IMG/VR virus record: IMGVR_UViG_3300037113_000050
Location: 1 to 52,744 of that record
Strand: one strand, 5' to 3'
Length of the DNA: 52,744 nt
DNA from: a virus
Below, piece after piece: positions 5,069-12,630 of the stretch; position 1 is the stretch's first letter; the number at the start of each line of letters is the position of its first letter. The position numbers and the translations under genes were made by a program. The notes under the pieces were generated by a model, which was not told where the DNA came from, searched no databases, and saw only the letters and a program-made list of their open reading frames with translations.

Positions 5069-5707
5069 TCAAAATCCTTTCGACCATCCAACCCACAGGT
5101 GGTAAATATCCCGCCCGACGGTGGCCGTGCCCTGCCACATTTCATACATCAGGCCGACATTCACCGCCCCACCCAACGCCTGGCATACCCCAAAATCCAC
5201 GCCAGCTCCCTCACGGGTCACTGCGGAGCCGCCAGAGCCAAGCGATGCGTTCATTGGGGTGCCTACGCCCGCAATCACCAGCGGGGTCATGGTGACGCCG
5301 GGCAGGCCATACGACGCCAGCGGGTGGGTTGGCAACTGGATCTTGATGTCCGCCGAAATCATTTGCCAGTTCCGGTTCCAATAATCCACGCCGACGCCCG
5401 CACCGACGTAACGGGTCATGTCGTAAAATGCCATGAGTCCGCCGCCGAATTGCTCCTTGGTCTTGCCGCTGGCCGGCGAGTAGCTCCCGTAAGCGAATGC
5501 ACCGACGTTGGTCACATTCTCAACGTCCTTCCACACGTTCACAATCGGCTCGTAAAACGGATTGCCGTTGGTGGAAAGTGCGTTGGTCACAACGATGTCC
5601 TGCCCGTGCGCCCGGCATGAATTGCCGATGCTCCACAGAAGCAGACAGGCGACGATAAAGATGGCCAGTCCGCAGGACACGTCCGCTTTTTTGAGGGGGT
5701 GTTTCAT
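5069..5707 (-). CDS. Outer-membrane-barrel-like protein (212 aa)
   Basis: The start chosen (5707) lies just after the stop of the small TM gene; a longer start at 5743 would overlap it. Residues 10-30 form a hydrophobic stretch that could act as signal or anchor. The remainder alternates short hydrophobic strands and glycines (VGAFAYGSY, GGGLMAFYD, YVGAGVGVDYW, AVNVGLMYEMW) and ends in an aromatic ..WVGWSKGF, a typical last-strand signature of Gram-negative outer-membrane barrels. It could affect the outer membrane at lysis or block superinfection; both are inferences. Confidence 0.55.
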   Translation of the reverse strand: MKHPLKKADVSCGLAIFIVACLLLWSIGNSCRAHGQDIVVTNALSTNGNPFYEPIVNVWKDVENVTNVGAFAYGSYSPASGKTKEQFGGGLMAFYDMTRYVGAGVGVDYWNRNWQMISADIKIQLPTHPLASYGLPGVTMTPLVIAGVGTPMNASLGSGGSAVTREGAGVDFGVCQALGGAVNVGLMYEMWQGTATVGRDIYHLWVGWSKGF

Positions 5708-5711
5708 AAAT

Positions 5712-5810
5712 TCAGATTTTCCGTAAATCATCCAGCCCGACAATTACCATGATGGCGACAAGTCCGGCAAGGCAGAATCCGCAGCCGAATAATGCGACGA
5801 GCGTTTTCAT
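5712..5810 (-). CDS. Small membrane protein (32 aa)
   Basis: MKTLVALFGCGFCLAGLVAI.. then VGLDDLRKI: one transmembrane segment with a short charged tail. ATG overlaps the stop of the papain-like protease (ATGA), and the next gene starts four bases after its stop, so it is embedded in a coupled lysis operon. It may be a small holin, antiholin or spanin accessory. No family match can be claimed. Confidence 0.5.
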   Translation of the reverse strand: MKTLVALFGCGFCLAGLVAIMVIVGLDDLRKI

Positions 5811-6574
5811 TGCGCGACGGTCTTGATCTGCCAAAAGTCGTCTGCAAGCGAGGCGTTGGTCAAATAACTGTATGGGATGGTGAAATATCCCGCCATGCCC
5901 CAAGTGGTATTCCATGAATTGCGCACGATAAACACCTGCTTGGCCTCAATGTAGCCCACCCCAACGACCGCGTGGCCGCCTACCACGCGCTCGCCCGGCG
6001 CTGGCATCGGTGCAATGCCGGTCTTCGCCACGGCGGCTGACTCAAAGCTCTCATAGACCGTGAAGCCGAACACAAACGGCAGCCCTGTGGCAAGGCACCC
6101 CTTGAGCTGATCCAGCGTCGGCACGATGCGTTGGTAAAGTATCGCCTTGTATTTCAGGCCGTCCAAATAGCAGGCCGGCGTCGGTCGCATTTTGAACTTT
6201 GTGACATAGTAGGGCCACTCCGGTTCCGGGCACGCGCCTTGCTTGACGACGGTCTTGATGCCGTCGCGGATCTGTGCGCCGGAGTCTGATTTGGTGGTTC
6301 CCTCAAGCGCCCGCTCGTTGTAGTAAATCATCAGGCGCGACGGGGTAAAATCGTTAATCCTCTGCTTGATGCGGTCAAATTCAAGCGCCCCGGCGATGGC
6401 GTTGGCGGTGCAACTGCCGAGCTGGCCCTGGTCGTAAACCGGCGGGCATTGCGGGCGCAGGTCAACCAGCGGCGGCAGCGGGCCGACCGGGGCCGGTGCG
6501 GCGTAGAGACGGTCGCGCTGGTCAGGCAAATCGGCAACCCAGCCCATGCTATGATGTTGAGGAATGATGTTCAT
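5807..6574 (-). CDS. Papain-like (C1A) cysteine peptidase (255 aa)
   Basis: All papain-family hallmarks are visible. The oxyanion-hole Gln (Q49) and catalytic Cys (C55) lie in YDQGQLGSCTANAIAG, the His (H201) in VGGHAVVGVGY and the Asn (N219) in IVRNSWNTTWG. There is no pro-domain or signal peptide. An AGGAG motif eight bases before the ATG at 6574 decides the start; the longer frame from 6625 overlaps the previous gene. It lies between holin-like genes and an outer-membrane-like gene, where an endolysin is expected, and no glycosidase or amidase is seen nearby. It may therefore take part in lysis, act as a virion protease, or be released as an effector. Confidence 0.82.
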   Translation of the reverse strand: MNIIPQHHSMGWVADLPDQRDRLYAAPAPVGPLPPLVDLRPQCPPVYDQGQLGSCTANAIAGALEFDRIKQRINDFTPSRLMIYYNERALEGTTKSDSGAQIRDGIKTVVKQGACPEPEWPYYVTKFKMRPTPACYLDGLKYKAILYQRIVPTLDQLKGCLATGLPFVFGFTVYESFESAAVAKTGIAPMPAPGERVVGGHAVVGVGYIEAKQVFIVRNSWNTTWGMAGYFTIPYSYLTNASLADDFWQIKTVAQ

Positions 6575-6578
6575 GGTA

Positions 6579-6779
6579 TTATTTCTCCTGCGGTTTCGCC
6601 GTGGCGTTACTCGCTGCGGTGGCAATGTAAATCAGCAGAGCCAGCTTGGTCGCATCGAATTGGGATTTGTATTGCGGAAACCAGATTCCACCCAGTTGAC
6701 AAACCAGAGCCGCCAGCGCGGGCCAGCGGATGTGATTATTCTGAACCAACGTCGTCAGGTTATTGATGAGATTTTTCAT
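6579..6779 (-). CDS. Holin-like membrane protein (66 aa)
   Basis: Two hydrophobic segments (about residues 18-34, RWPALAALVCQLGGIWF, and 43-58, ATKLALLIYIATAASNA) joined by a polar loop, with a charged C-terminus KPQEK. Size, topology and position directly before the protease fit a class II holin. Assignment rests on topology and context, not on sequence identity. Confidence 0.55.
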   Translation of the reverse strand: MKNLINNLTTLVQNNHIRWPALAALVCQLGGIWFPQYKSQFDATKLALLIYIATAASNATAKPQEK

Positions 6780-6782
6780 AGT

Positions 6783-7112
6783 TCAATGTTTTCCCAGCCA
6801 CCAGTTTACCAACGCTTCCCCGACAACCGTCAGGCAACCGCCCAAGACCGTGCAGATGATAACCATCATGGCCTGCCCGCCCTTGCGCTGTGCGTCCGCC
6901 ATTTCCATCACAGTCAACCGCCGGTTATATTCGACCATCACACTTTCCAACCGGGTGCAAGCTGCCGGGTCAGGACACGCTTTCTGGTTTTTTACGATGG
7001 CCATATCCTCACAAAGTTGATTCAGCTTGCCAAACAGTTTCCCCATGTCCTCACGGCGCTCACGCCGCTCGTTGTCAAGTGCCAGTCGCAAATCGTTATT
7101 CTCTTGGCTCAT
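6783..7112 (-). CDS. Coiled-coil plus C-terminal TM protein (109 aa)
   Basis: An N-terminal charged coiled coil (NNDLRLALDNERRERREDMG..) is followed by a CPDPAACTRLE segment, a second helix and one membrane span near residues 80-105 (MMVIICTVLGGCLTVVGEAL). This is the mirror image of an i-spanin and also resembles some holins that carry regulatory N-termini. It belongs to the lysis cluster. The ATG overlaps a possible 20-codon leader ORF stop (ATGA). Confidence 0.55.
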   Translation of the reverse strand: MSQENNDLRLALDNERRERREDMGKLFGKLNQLCEDMAIVKNQKACPDPAACTRLESVMVEYNRRLTVMEMADAQRKGGQAMMVIICTVLGGCLTVVGEALVNWWLGKH

Positions 7113-7171
7113 AAAGGTTTTAAATCAGCATCGCCTTTGCGCTCTGCGCGTGGTTTCCAGTCGGTGGTCAT
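7109..7171 (-). CDS. Possible 20-aa coupling leader ORF
   Basis: MTTDWKPRAERKGDADLKPL lies between the 36-aa ORF and the coiled-coil/TM gene, with an ATGA overlap to the latter. It has no homology or SD. It is reported because it fills the gap in a chain of tightly coupled genes. Confidence 0.28.
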   Translation of the reverse strand: MTTDWKPRAERKGDADLKPL

Positions 7172-7174
7172 AGG

Positions 7175-7285
7175 TTACCGGAGTATTTCTTTCACGCTAA
7201 TCAGCCAGATTCCGTTCGCGACCTTGAACTTAGCGAGGGCATCTGCCGCATAGGTGATTGGGGTGTTACCAGTTCGTGCCGTCAT
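7175..7285 (-). CDS. Small ORF overlapping the fibre gene end (36 aa)
   Basis: The ATG at 7285 is inside the last codons of the fibre gene, in another frame. The product (MTARTGNTPITYAADALAKF.. ending NGIWLISVKEILR) has normal amino-acid composition. Its NGIWLI resembles NGVWIMLV at the end of the 110-aa protein at 9295, so it may be a small virion-associated peptide. Only size and context support it. Confidence 0.38.
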   Translation of the reverse strand: MTARTGNTPITYAADALAKFKVANGIWLISVKEILR

Positions 7286-9275
7286 AATTTCCAGTCATCC
7301 AGGCATGAATCCCGGTAATGTTAATCGGTGTGGCAGTGTTTGGATTTCCCAAGCTTGAAAGGTCATAACTGATGTATTTTACGCAGTTTGTTCCTTGCAT
7401 ATCCGGGAACGTATTAGTTACCATCACATAAATGTAGTTCGTGGGTTGCAATGTAAATATAGGAAAGTATTGTGAAAAATTTACATGCCCGATAACCGGC
7501 CCGTTTATTTCCACAGCACTGCGATTTGTCCAAGTTAGAGAATTTGTTCCGGTATATTCAAATTGCAGTCTAAATATTAAGTTTGTCACCCATTGAGGAA
7601 TTGGAATGAAATAGACCTCAGATGCCGATCCAGTCCACATTGTCACTGCTGGTCTGGTAAAAAATGGAGATGGGGTACTACCCAGGTTTGGGTTTAATCC
7701 GCCAACCCAACCAAGTTCAGACAGTGGAATTTCTTTTTCGATTTTTAAGATTCCTTTTGAGTAGGAAGCTGAAGAAATACCAAACGTCCCCCCAAACACA
7801 TTGTTCGCGTTGGTCAGGGTCAGAGCCAGAGGAGAATTGGTGGCAACCAAACCATTAGTGGTGGCGCTGACGTTGGTCAGGCCGGAGCCGTTGCCGGTGA
7901 AGGTGCCGCTCAAGTTCACGCCGCTCGCGTTATTGGTCACCATCCCCGCCGTGGCGGAGTTGGCAATGTTGGTGGCATCTGACTTGAGCGCGTAGGTTGT
8001 CGGCACGCTGCCGATGTCAGAAGTGTATTTGATGCCGAGCGCCGAACCATCATCAGTGATGGTCGTTCCAGACACCGTAGCCGAATGGACGCTAAGAATT
8101 GCCAGCGGATTTATCTGCTCAAAGATCGTTCCAACATGCAACACTGAATAGGTATCCGTCTCGTACTTGTCGTATTGCGAATGAATAGCAGTAGTAGTTC
8201 CTTTTAGATTTCCAGCAGATACCATTTGATAATAACCTGCGGTACAGTCATAAAAATCAGTGTGGAAAAAAATGTTTTCAGCCGTCGCACTAGGAAGCAC
8301 AAAGCAGCCACCAGTCCAGAACGGGGATGCCGTTGTCCATCCAGTATTCCTGTTTCCACATGCGCCAAAAAGATTGTTGTGCCATTCGGCATGATCGTCA
8401 TTGCAATAGATGCCACCCAGTCCTGTAAACCGGTTGTTGTCATAAAATCCCTTTTCACCATTCGGAGTGCTGACTTGTATGACCAGGTTATTAACAATGC
8501 TGGAAAGATTTGGATAGGTACATGAATCACCAATCCCTAAACCGGTCGAAAACACACTGTTGTTGGTGACATAATTCCAGTATCCAAATTTGTTGTGTAT
8601 CCACTCGTTATGGCACACCCCATTAACCTCTTTGATAAGGTAGTCTGGATAATCGCTTATGCTCGAAATAACCATATCTTTCAGTGTCAGATAGATTGTC
8701 GGATTGCCAGCCGAGCCATTGTCAACTGTCAGGCCCGGCAGGGTTGTAAAAACCAAGGCGCTGTTATTGTATGCTGTCCCGATGAATTTATAAGAGTTGA
8801 TGGAGGTTGGGCCATTGGTTAATAGTATGCCTGGGCAATAGTTTTGACCACATACCAAGATTGTTCCACCTCCACAGATAGTTACATTACCTGGGTAGAA
8901 CGGAAGATGATTCACCGCCTGTTGCACGTAATTGTTGCCGAGCTGCGGTGAGAATACTTTGGTGCCAAGGAATTGCGCCGGGATGTTGGTGTAAGGAACT
9001 ACCAAAACACCATCAAGTGGAAGGATTTGCGCGAGTTGATTTGAGGTTATCATCCCAGCCGTGGCGGAGGCGAGTTGCTGCGTGGTGGCCAGACCGTTCG
9101 CGGCGGCGTTGAGGTTGGTAAGGTTGCCACCGTTGCCACTCGCCAGATTTGTCAATGACTGTGGCGTTGGCAGGTTCGCCGCAAGGTTGGTCGTCCACGG
9201 GTTCATTTGAACCGGAGAAACCCCGGCGAACACGTGGACACAGAAAAGCAGCAGCAGAGTCGTGAGTTTTTTCAT
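7266..9275 (-). CDS. Tail-fibre-like protein with an N-terminal signal sequence (669 aa)
   Basis: Residues 1-19 (MKKLTTLLLLFCVHVFAGV) look like a Sec signal peptide, which is unusual for a phage fibre. The motif GNGGNLTNLNAAANGLATT (about 47-66) recurs as GNGSGLTNVSATTNGLVAT (about 460-478). This GNGsGLTN pattern is common in fibre shafts and PVC-group surface proteins. The middle (130-400) looks like a beta-helix with many N, G, T and S. The C-terminal 170 residues form a separate domain. The gene is more AT-rich than its neighbours, as receptor-binding genes often are. The start is AT-rich (CGATTTTATG), without SD. Confidence 0.6.
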   Translation of the reverse strand: MKKLTTLLLLFCVHVFAGVSPVQMNPWTTNLAANLPTPQSLTNLASGNGGNLTNLNAAANGLATTQQLASATAGMITSNQLAQILPLDGVLVVPYTNIPAQFLGTKVFSPQLGNNYVQQAVNHLPFYPGNVTICGGGTILVCGQNYCPGILLTNGPTSINSYKFIGTAYNNSALVFTTLPGLTVDNGSAGNPTIYLTLKDMVISSISDYPDYLIKEVNGVCHNEWIHNKFGYWNYVTNNSVFSTGLGIGDSCTYPNLSSIVNNLVIQVSTPNGEKGFYDNNRFTGLGGIYCNDDHAEWHNNLFGACGNRNTGWTTASPFWTGGCFVLPSATAENIFFHTDFYDCTAGYYQMVSAGNLKGTTTAIHSQYDKYETDTYSVLHVGTIFEQINPLAILSVHSATVSGTTITDDGSALGIKYTSDIGSVPTTYALKSDATNIANSATAGMVTNNASGVNLSGTFTGNGSGLTNVSATTNGLVATNSPLALTLTNANNVFGGTFGISSASYSKGILKIEKEIPLSELGWVGGLNPNLGSTPSPFFTRPAVTMWTGSASEVYFIPIPQWVTNLIFRLQFEYTGTNSLTWTNRSAVEINGPVIGHVNFSQYFPIFTLQPTNYIYVMVTNTFPDMQGTNCVKYISYDLSSLGNPNTATPINITGIHAWMTGNYDGTNW

Positions 9276-9294
9276 AAAATCGGAAAAGTTGAAT

Positions 9295-9627
9295 TTAAAC
9301 CAGCATTATCCAGACACCATTTGAAACTGCCCAAAGCGTGCTATCCGAGTCGTTGATGTAAAGTGAAGGTGGAGCAACTGCCAGGCTATTTGATACCGGC
9401 GTGCCAGTGCCGTGCTGCACGCTGCCACCACTGCCACCGCCGGAGCCAGACGCCAGCAGGTAGATAATCACACCCAGCTTGTCCTGAATGCACTGGAAGC
9501 AGCTTGCGGCGGTTTGAAGTTGTTGGGCAGTCATAGAGCCTGTGTTGAGTAGGTAGATGATTGCCGCCAGCTTGTCCTGTATTGTGGAAAAGCTGACGGC
9601 ACCATTTTGAGTTTGTTGCGCGGTCAT
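9295..9627 (-). CDS. Small virion-type protein with internal duplication (110 aa)
   Basis: Two copies of a 31-residue unit, MTAQQTQNGAVSFSTIQDKL.. (1-31) and MTAQQLQTAASCFQCIQDKL.. (32-62), each ending IIYLL..GS. A Gly/Ser linker GSGGGSGGS and a C-terminal beta segment SLYINDSDSTLWAVSNGVW follow. Translationally coupled to the DUF3494 gene (ATGA at 9624). The helical repeats plus beta tail suggest a trimeric fibre or spike adaptor; this is inferred from shape only. Confidence 0.58.
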   Translation of the reverse strand: MTAQQTQNGAVSFSTIQDKLAAIIYLLNTGSMTAQQLQTAASCFQCIQDKLGVIIYLLASGSGGGSGGSVQHGTGTPVSNSLAVAPPSLYINDSDSTLWAVSNGVWIMLV

Positions 9628-10712
9628 TGCGGATAAGCCGCGTGTCTGCCTAGCTTGACGAGCAACAGCAGAAACGCCTGGGCCAGTTGACGGTCATTCA
9701 TCTGGTTTAAACCGGCAGTCCGAACCGCAATCACATTGACATCAGTCGGCAGGGAAGCTCCGTTGGCATTCGCATTTTCGTAGGCGGAGTTCAATGTGGC
9801 TTGGCCGGCGTAAGTTCCAACCGTGCCGACGCCAAGCTGTTCATCGGAGTAATTGTTGAAGATCACCGCGTCGGTGTTAAGTGTGTTTCGCAGCACATTG
9901 CCGTCCGCTGCGAGGTAATTTGTTCCGCCGATGGCCTTGAGTTCCGCCGCCATAAAATAGACGAGGAAGGCCATCTTTTGGTGCCCACTCAAGCATTGCG
10001 CAGCGCAAAACGTGGTGGTGCTGGTGCCAACACCAACCAAACTTGGCGCAACTCCAACCAAGGGCGGTGGAGTGACAGTCACCAAGACTGGCATGGTGAC
10101 GGTATTCGTATCGAGTGTGACGGCACCATTGCTGGCCAGCAAGCGGCCAGTGACCGTTGCGCTGGTCGTCGCGGTGATTGAGGTCAGCGCCAGAACGGTG
10201 CCCAACAGATTCGAGGATGCTCCCAGCGTGGCGGAGGTGCCGACCTGCCAGAACACATTCGCGGCCTGCGCGCCGTTGATGAGAACAACATTGCTCGCCG
10301 CGGCGGTGATGAGCGTAGATGCCATCTGGAAGATGAACACCGCGTTAGCGTCCCCCTGGCCGTCCAGCGTCAGCGTTCCGGTGATACCGAACGTGCCGTT
10401 GGCAGATGTATAGACCCCCGGCGTCTTGGTCGTACTTCCAAGCTCGGTTGGAACGGTGGATGCACCCGTCGCGGCTGCCGCAAACAGGTAAGCCGCCGTC
10501 AAATCCAGTTTGGCCTGCTGCGTTGTAGCGTCTCCGGCGTGGTTGACGCCGTAAAGGACGGCGTTGCCTATGCCAGTGATGGTCGTGGTCGGGAACGTCC
10601 CGATGCTGCCGGTGATCGCGGTTGAATTGGCTGCTCCGGCAAAGGTAATGCCGCTGCCGCCAAGCAGGGCAAACAGACCGGACGATAAAAGTGGTACCGT
10701 GGTTTCGTACAT
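9624..10712 (-). CDS. DUF3494 / ice-binding-like domain protein (362 aa)
   Basis: Residues about 8-208 match the DUF3494 (ice-binding protein, discontinuous beta-solenoid) pattern: GLFALLGGSGITFAGAAN, ITGSIGTFPTTTITG, AAYLFAAAATG, ELGSTTKTPGVYTS, VFIFQMAST, GAQAANVFWQVGTSATLG, VLALTSITATTSATVTGRLL and TLDTNTVTMP. Residues 210-362 are a separate helical domain. No signal peptide is obvious. It lies in the virion operon between a capsid-proximal gene and the fibre, so a decoration or head-fibre adhesin is likely. AAAGGA nine bases upstream of ATG is a fair SD. Ice binding itself is not shown. Confidence 0.8.
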   Translation of the reverse strand: MYETTVPLLSSGLFALLGGSGITFAGAANSTAITGSIGTFPTTTITGIGNAVLYGVNHAGDATTQQAKLDLTAAYLFAAAATGASTVPTELGSTTKTPGVYTSANGTFGITGTLTLDGQGDANAVFIFQMASTLITAAASNVVLINGAQAANVFWQVGTSATLGASSNLLGTVLALTSITATTSATVTGRLLASNGAVTLDTNTVTMPVLVTVTPPPLVGVAPSLVGVGTSTTTFCAAQCLSGHQKMAFLVYFMAAELKAIGGTNYLAADGNVLRNTLNTDAVIFNNYSDEQLGVGTVGTYAGQATLNSAYENANANGASLPTDVNVIAVRTAGLNQMNDRQLAQAFLLLLVKLGRHAAYPQ

Positions 10713-10715
10713 AAA

Positions 10716-11009
10716 TTACATTCCTTTCGGTTGGGGTTTGAATTCGTCAGCCATGCCATCGGTGCCGCCCGCAGATTCAGGCTCACTGGCCGGCATTGGC
10801 GCGAGATTGGCAATGCCATTCTGCTGGTCAACGCTGACGACCTTGAATTGAACCGTGTCGCCTTCCTTGGCTGCTCCAATCGCAGATGCTGGTACTTCGA
10901 CGGTTTGCGACTGATCGTCTTGTGGTGGGGCTGCTGGGGCCGCTGGCTGGGCGTCTTCGGCCATGACGGGCGGCTGGCCTTCCGCTTGGTTTTGAGGTGG
11001 AGTTGGCAT
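10716..11009 (-). CDS. Acidic Pro/Ala-rich protein next to the capsid gene (97 aa)
   Basis: Low-complexity Pro/Ala/Gln N-terminus (residues 1-38), then a small beta-domain-like core (TVEVPASAIGAAKEGDTVQF.. to NLAPM) and an acidic tail. Position right after the major capsid gene and its terminator suggests a minor head or decoration protein. No family recognised. Confidence 0.55.
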   Translation of the reverse strand: MPTPPQNQAEGQPPVMAEDAQPAAPAAPPQDDQSQTVEVPASAIGAAKEGDTVQFKVVSVDQQNGIANLAPMPASEPESAGGTDGMADEFKPQPKGM

Positions 11010-11033
11010 AATAATTTTTGTTTCGGGTCAAAA

Positions 11034-11064
11034 TGTGGCTGGCGTATGAACACCGCCAGCCACA
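11034..11064 (-). terminator. Hairpin terminator after the major capsid gene
   Basis: A perfect 11-bp stem (TGTGGCTGGCG / CGCCAGCCACA) with a 9-base loop, read on the minus strand and followed by TTTT. It sits between the capsid stop (11085) and the next gene (11009). The short U tract suggests partial termination, which would give capsid more transcript than downstream genes. Confidence 0.7.
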
Positions 11065-11084
11065 CCCGAACCCAATGACCCAAC

Positions 11085-12410
11085 TTACACCTGGCAAACC
11101 GGCGGATTATCGCTCGTGGAATACTGCGCGTATTGAGGTTCCGCGCCGCAAACCGGCACATCCACATTGCACGCCTTGCCTGCGCCGTCAATCAGGTGGA
11201 AGATCGGGATGGTCAGCGGCTTCTGCTCGTATCGGAAACCAAGCTCTATGTAGCAGGCCCAGAAGAACTTCCATTGGAGCAGGTTGTCAATGTCGCACAT
11301 GGTCCCGTCCTGTTGCTGGTACTTCAACACGCGGTCATTGAAATACTCCCAAGTGCCCCACATGGCCGAATTGACGGTGGGGATCATCTCGTGAACCTTC
11401 TTGGGCTTCGGAGTCAACAGTGTGGCAGACTTCGGGTGGATGATTTCAGACACAGCAAACCGAGCGTTCAAATACGCCGGATTCACAATCGGCTTAATGC
11501 CGGTCGAGGCGGCGACGTTGTAATACGGCAGCACCCGAGTAAACGTGCCACTACCGGGGGCTGTCTCCTGATAGCGCTTCTGGTGGTCGTCGAATGTGGG
11601 GGCGAACGAGCCAAACGGGTCGGCATTGACGCCAGCGCCAATCTGGTACAGCGGCGACACGTCCTTAACGCCGACGAGGTGCAACTGCGCCTTCACTTCG
11701 GGATTCAGGCCGACCAGCCGTTGATACGTACGCTGCCCGGTGACGAGCGAGCGCATACCCTTCGCCAGACCGCTTTCCATGTCGTACCCCTTCATCGTAA
11801 GCGATTGCTGGTAATAATTCAGGTAGGACAGAGACAGGTCAGAGGTTGGCGCGTTGCCAGCCCCCAGTGTGATCGTCGAGGCGTTGTCGTCAATCGTGAC
11901 ACCCGGCGCAATTGGCGTTTCCGTGAAGGCCGAACCGCAGATATACAGCGTGTCATTGCGGCTCAGGAACCGGGTGCGGAGATAATCCGCAGTGAAACCC
12001 ATCGGAATCCGGCGAATGTTCCGGTACATCTCCCGGATTTGGCCAGCGAGATTCGGAATCTGGCGCAGTTGGTTCAGATCCCACAGTTGCGACACGATCA
12101 TCTTGAAATCCATGCCGTAGCTGTCGCGCGTGGTGCCGCCGCTGATGAACTGACGGGGAGGAAGCGAATTGTCGCAGTCCGAACCGTTCGTGGTGCCGCG
12201 ACTGCCCCAGGGCGCAGTGTAATCGGGCTGTCCGACGTGAACCTTGTCAAACCATCGGATGGCCGCACCATCCTCCCATGTTTCGGTTTGGTGCCGCCCA
12301 ATGTAGGGCAGGCCAGGCATGTCGGAAATGAAATCCTTGAGGAATTCCTTGTCAAAAACCGGCGTTTGCCGGGCAAGAGTCGTTGAAAGCAAATTACAGG
12401 AAATTGCCAT
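11085..12410 (-). CDS. Major capsid protein (441 aa)
   Basis: The size (441 aa), abundance-type expression signals (own promoter, structured leader, terminator) and location after scaffold and portal point to the major head protein. The sequence begins MAISCNLLSTTLARQTPVFD.. and has the mixed alpha/beta, Pro/Tyr-rich composition usual for HK97-fold capsids (for example FLSRNDTLYICGSAF, NPAYLNARFAVSEIIHPKSA, GFRYEQKPLTIPIFHLID). I do not recognise a closer family. The start lies six bases after one arm of a long inverted repeat, in an AATTTTATG context without SD. Confidence 0.75.
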   Translation of the reverse strand: MAISCNLLSTTLARQTPVFDKEFLKDFISDMPGLPYIGRHQTETWEDGAAIRWFDKVHVGQPDYTAPWGSRGTTNGSDCDNSLPPRQFISGGTTRDSYGMDFKMIVSQLWDLNQLRQIPNLAGQIREMYRNIRRIPMGFTADYLRTRFLSRNDTLYICGSAFTETPIAPGVTIDDNASTITLGAGNAPTSDLSLSYLNYYQQSLTMKGYDMESGLAKGMRSLVTGQRTYQRLVGLNPEVKAQLHLVGVKDVSPLYQIGAGVNADPFGSFAPTFDDHQKRYQETAPGSGTFTRVLPYYNVAASTGIKPIVNPAYLNARFAVSEIIHPKSATLLTPKPKKVHEMIPTVNSAMWGTWEYFNDRVLKYQQQDGTMCDIDNLLQWKFFWACYIELGFRYEQKPLTIPIFHLIDGAGKACNVDVPVCGAEPQYAQYSTSDNPPVCQV

Positions 12411-12415
12411 AAAAT

Positions 12416-12504
12416 TGAATCACGGTTTTGTCGCAAAGCGACGGGTTAAAGTTTTGGAACAACCGACGAAGGGGACGGAAGCCTTCAACTGTAACCGTGA
12501 TTCA
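12416..12504 (-). promoter_or_regulatory. Structured 5' leader of the capsid mRNA
   Basis: Perfect 12-bp inverted repeat TGAATCACGGTT (12416-12427) / AACCGTGATTCA (12493-12504) ending six bases before the capsid ATG. A nested GTCGC-TTT-GCGAC hairpin lies near 12430-12443. Another hairpin (CTCGC..GCGAG) and a GTCGGGT/ACCCGAC stem lie further upstream. The leader could stabilise the mRNA or control capsid translation. Confidence 0.6.
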
Positions 12505-12589
12505 GGCCGCTCGCAGAGCGCGAGACACCTTGTAGCCGTCGGGTGCGGCGATTTTAAAACCCGACCGGCGTGTGAGCGCCGTTGAAGAA

Positions 12590-12618
12590 GAATTACACCA
12601 AATCAAATCACCTGTCAA
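12590..12618 (-). promoter_or_regulatory. Candidate sigma70-type promoter for the capsid gene
   Basis: On the minus strand TTGACA (12618-12613), a 17-base spacer, and TAATTC (12595-12590). The -35 is perfect and the -10 is partial. It lies in the only sizeable gap of this operon, just after the 12631 gene. It would give a leader of about 170 nt. Confidence 0.55.
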
Positions 12619-12630
12619 ATTTTATTTCGG

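Noticed and set aside
11133-12386. Plus-strand open frame of 417 codons opposite the capsid gene
   Set aside because: Mirror frame of a high-GC-third-position gene; Arg/His-rich composition and no context for a plus-strand gene here.
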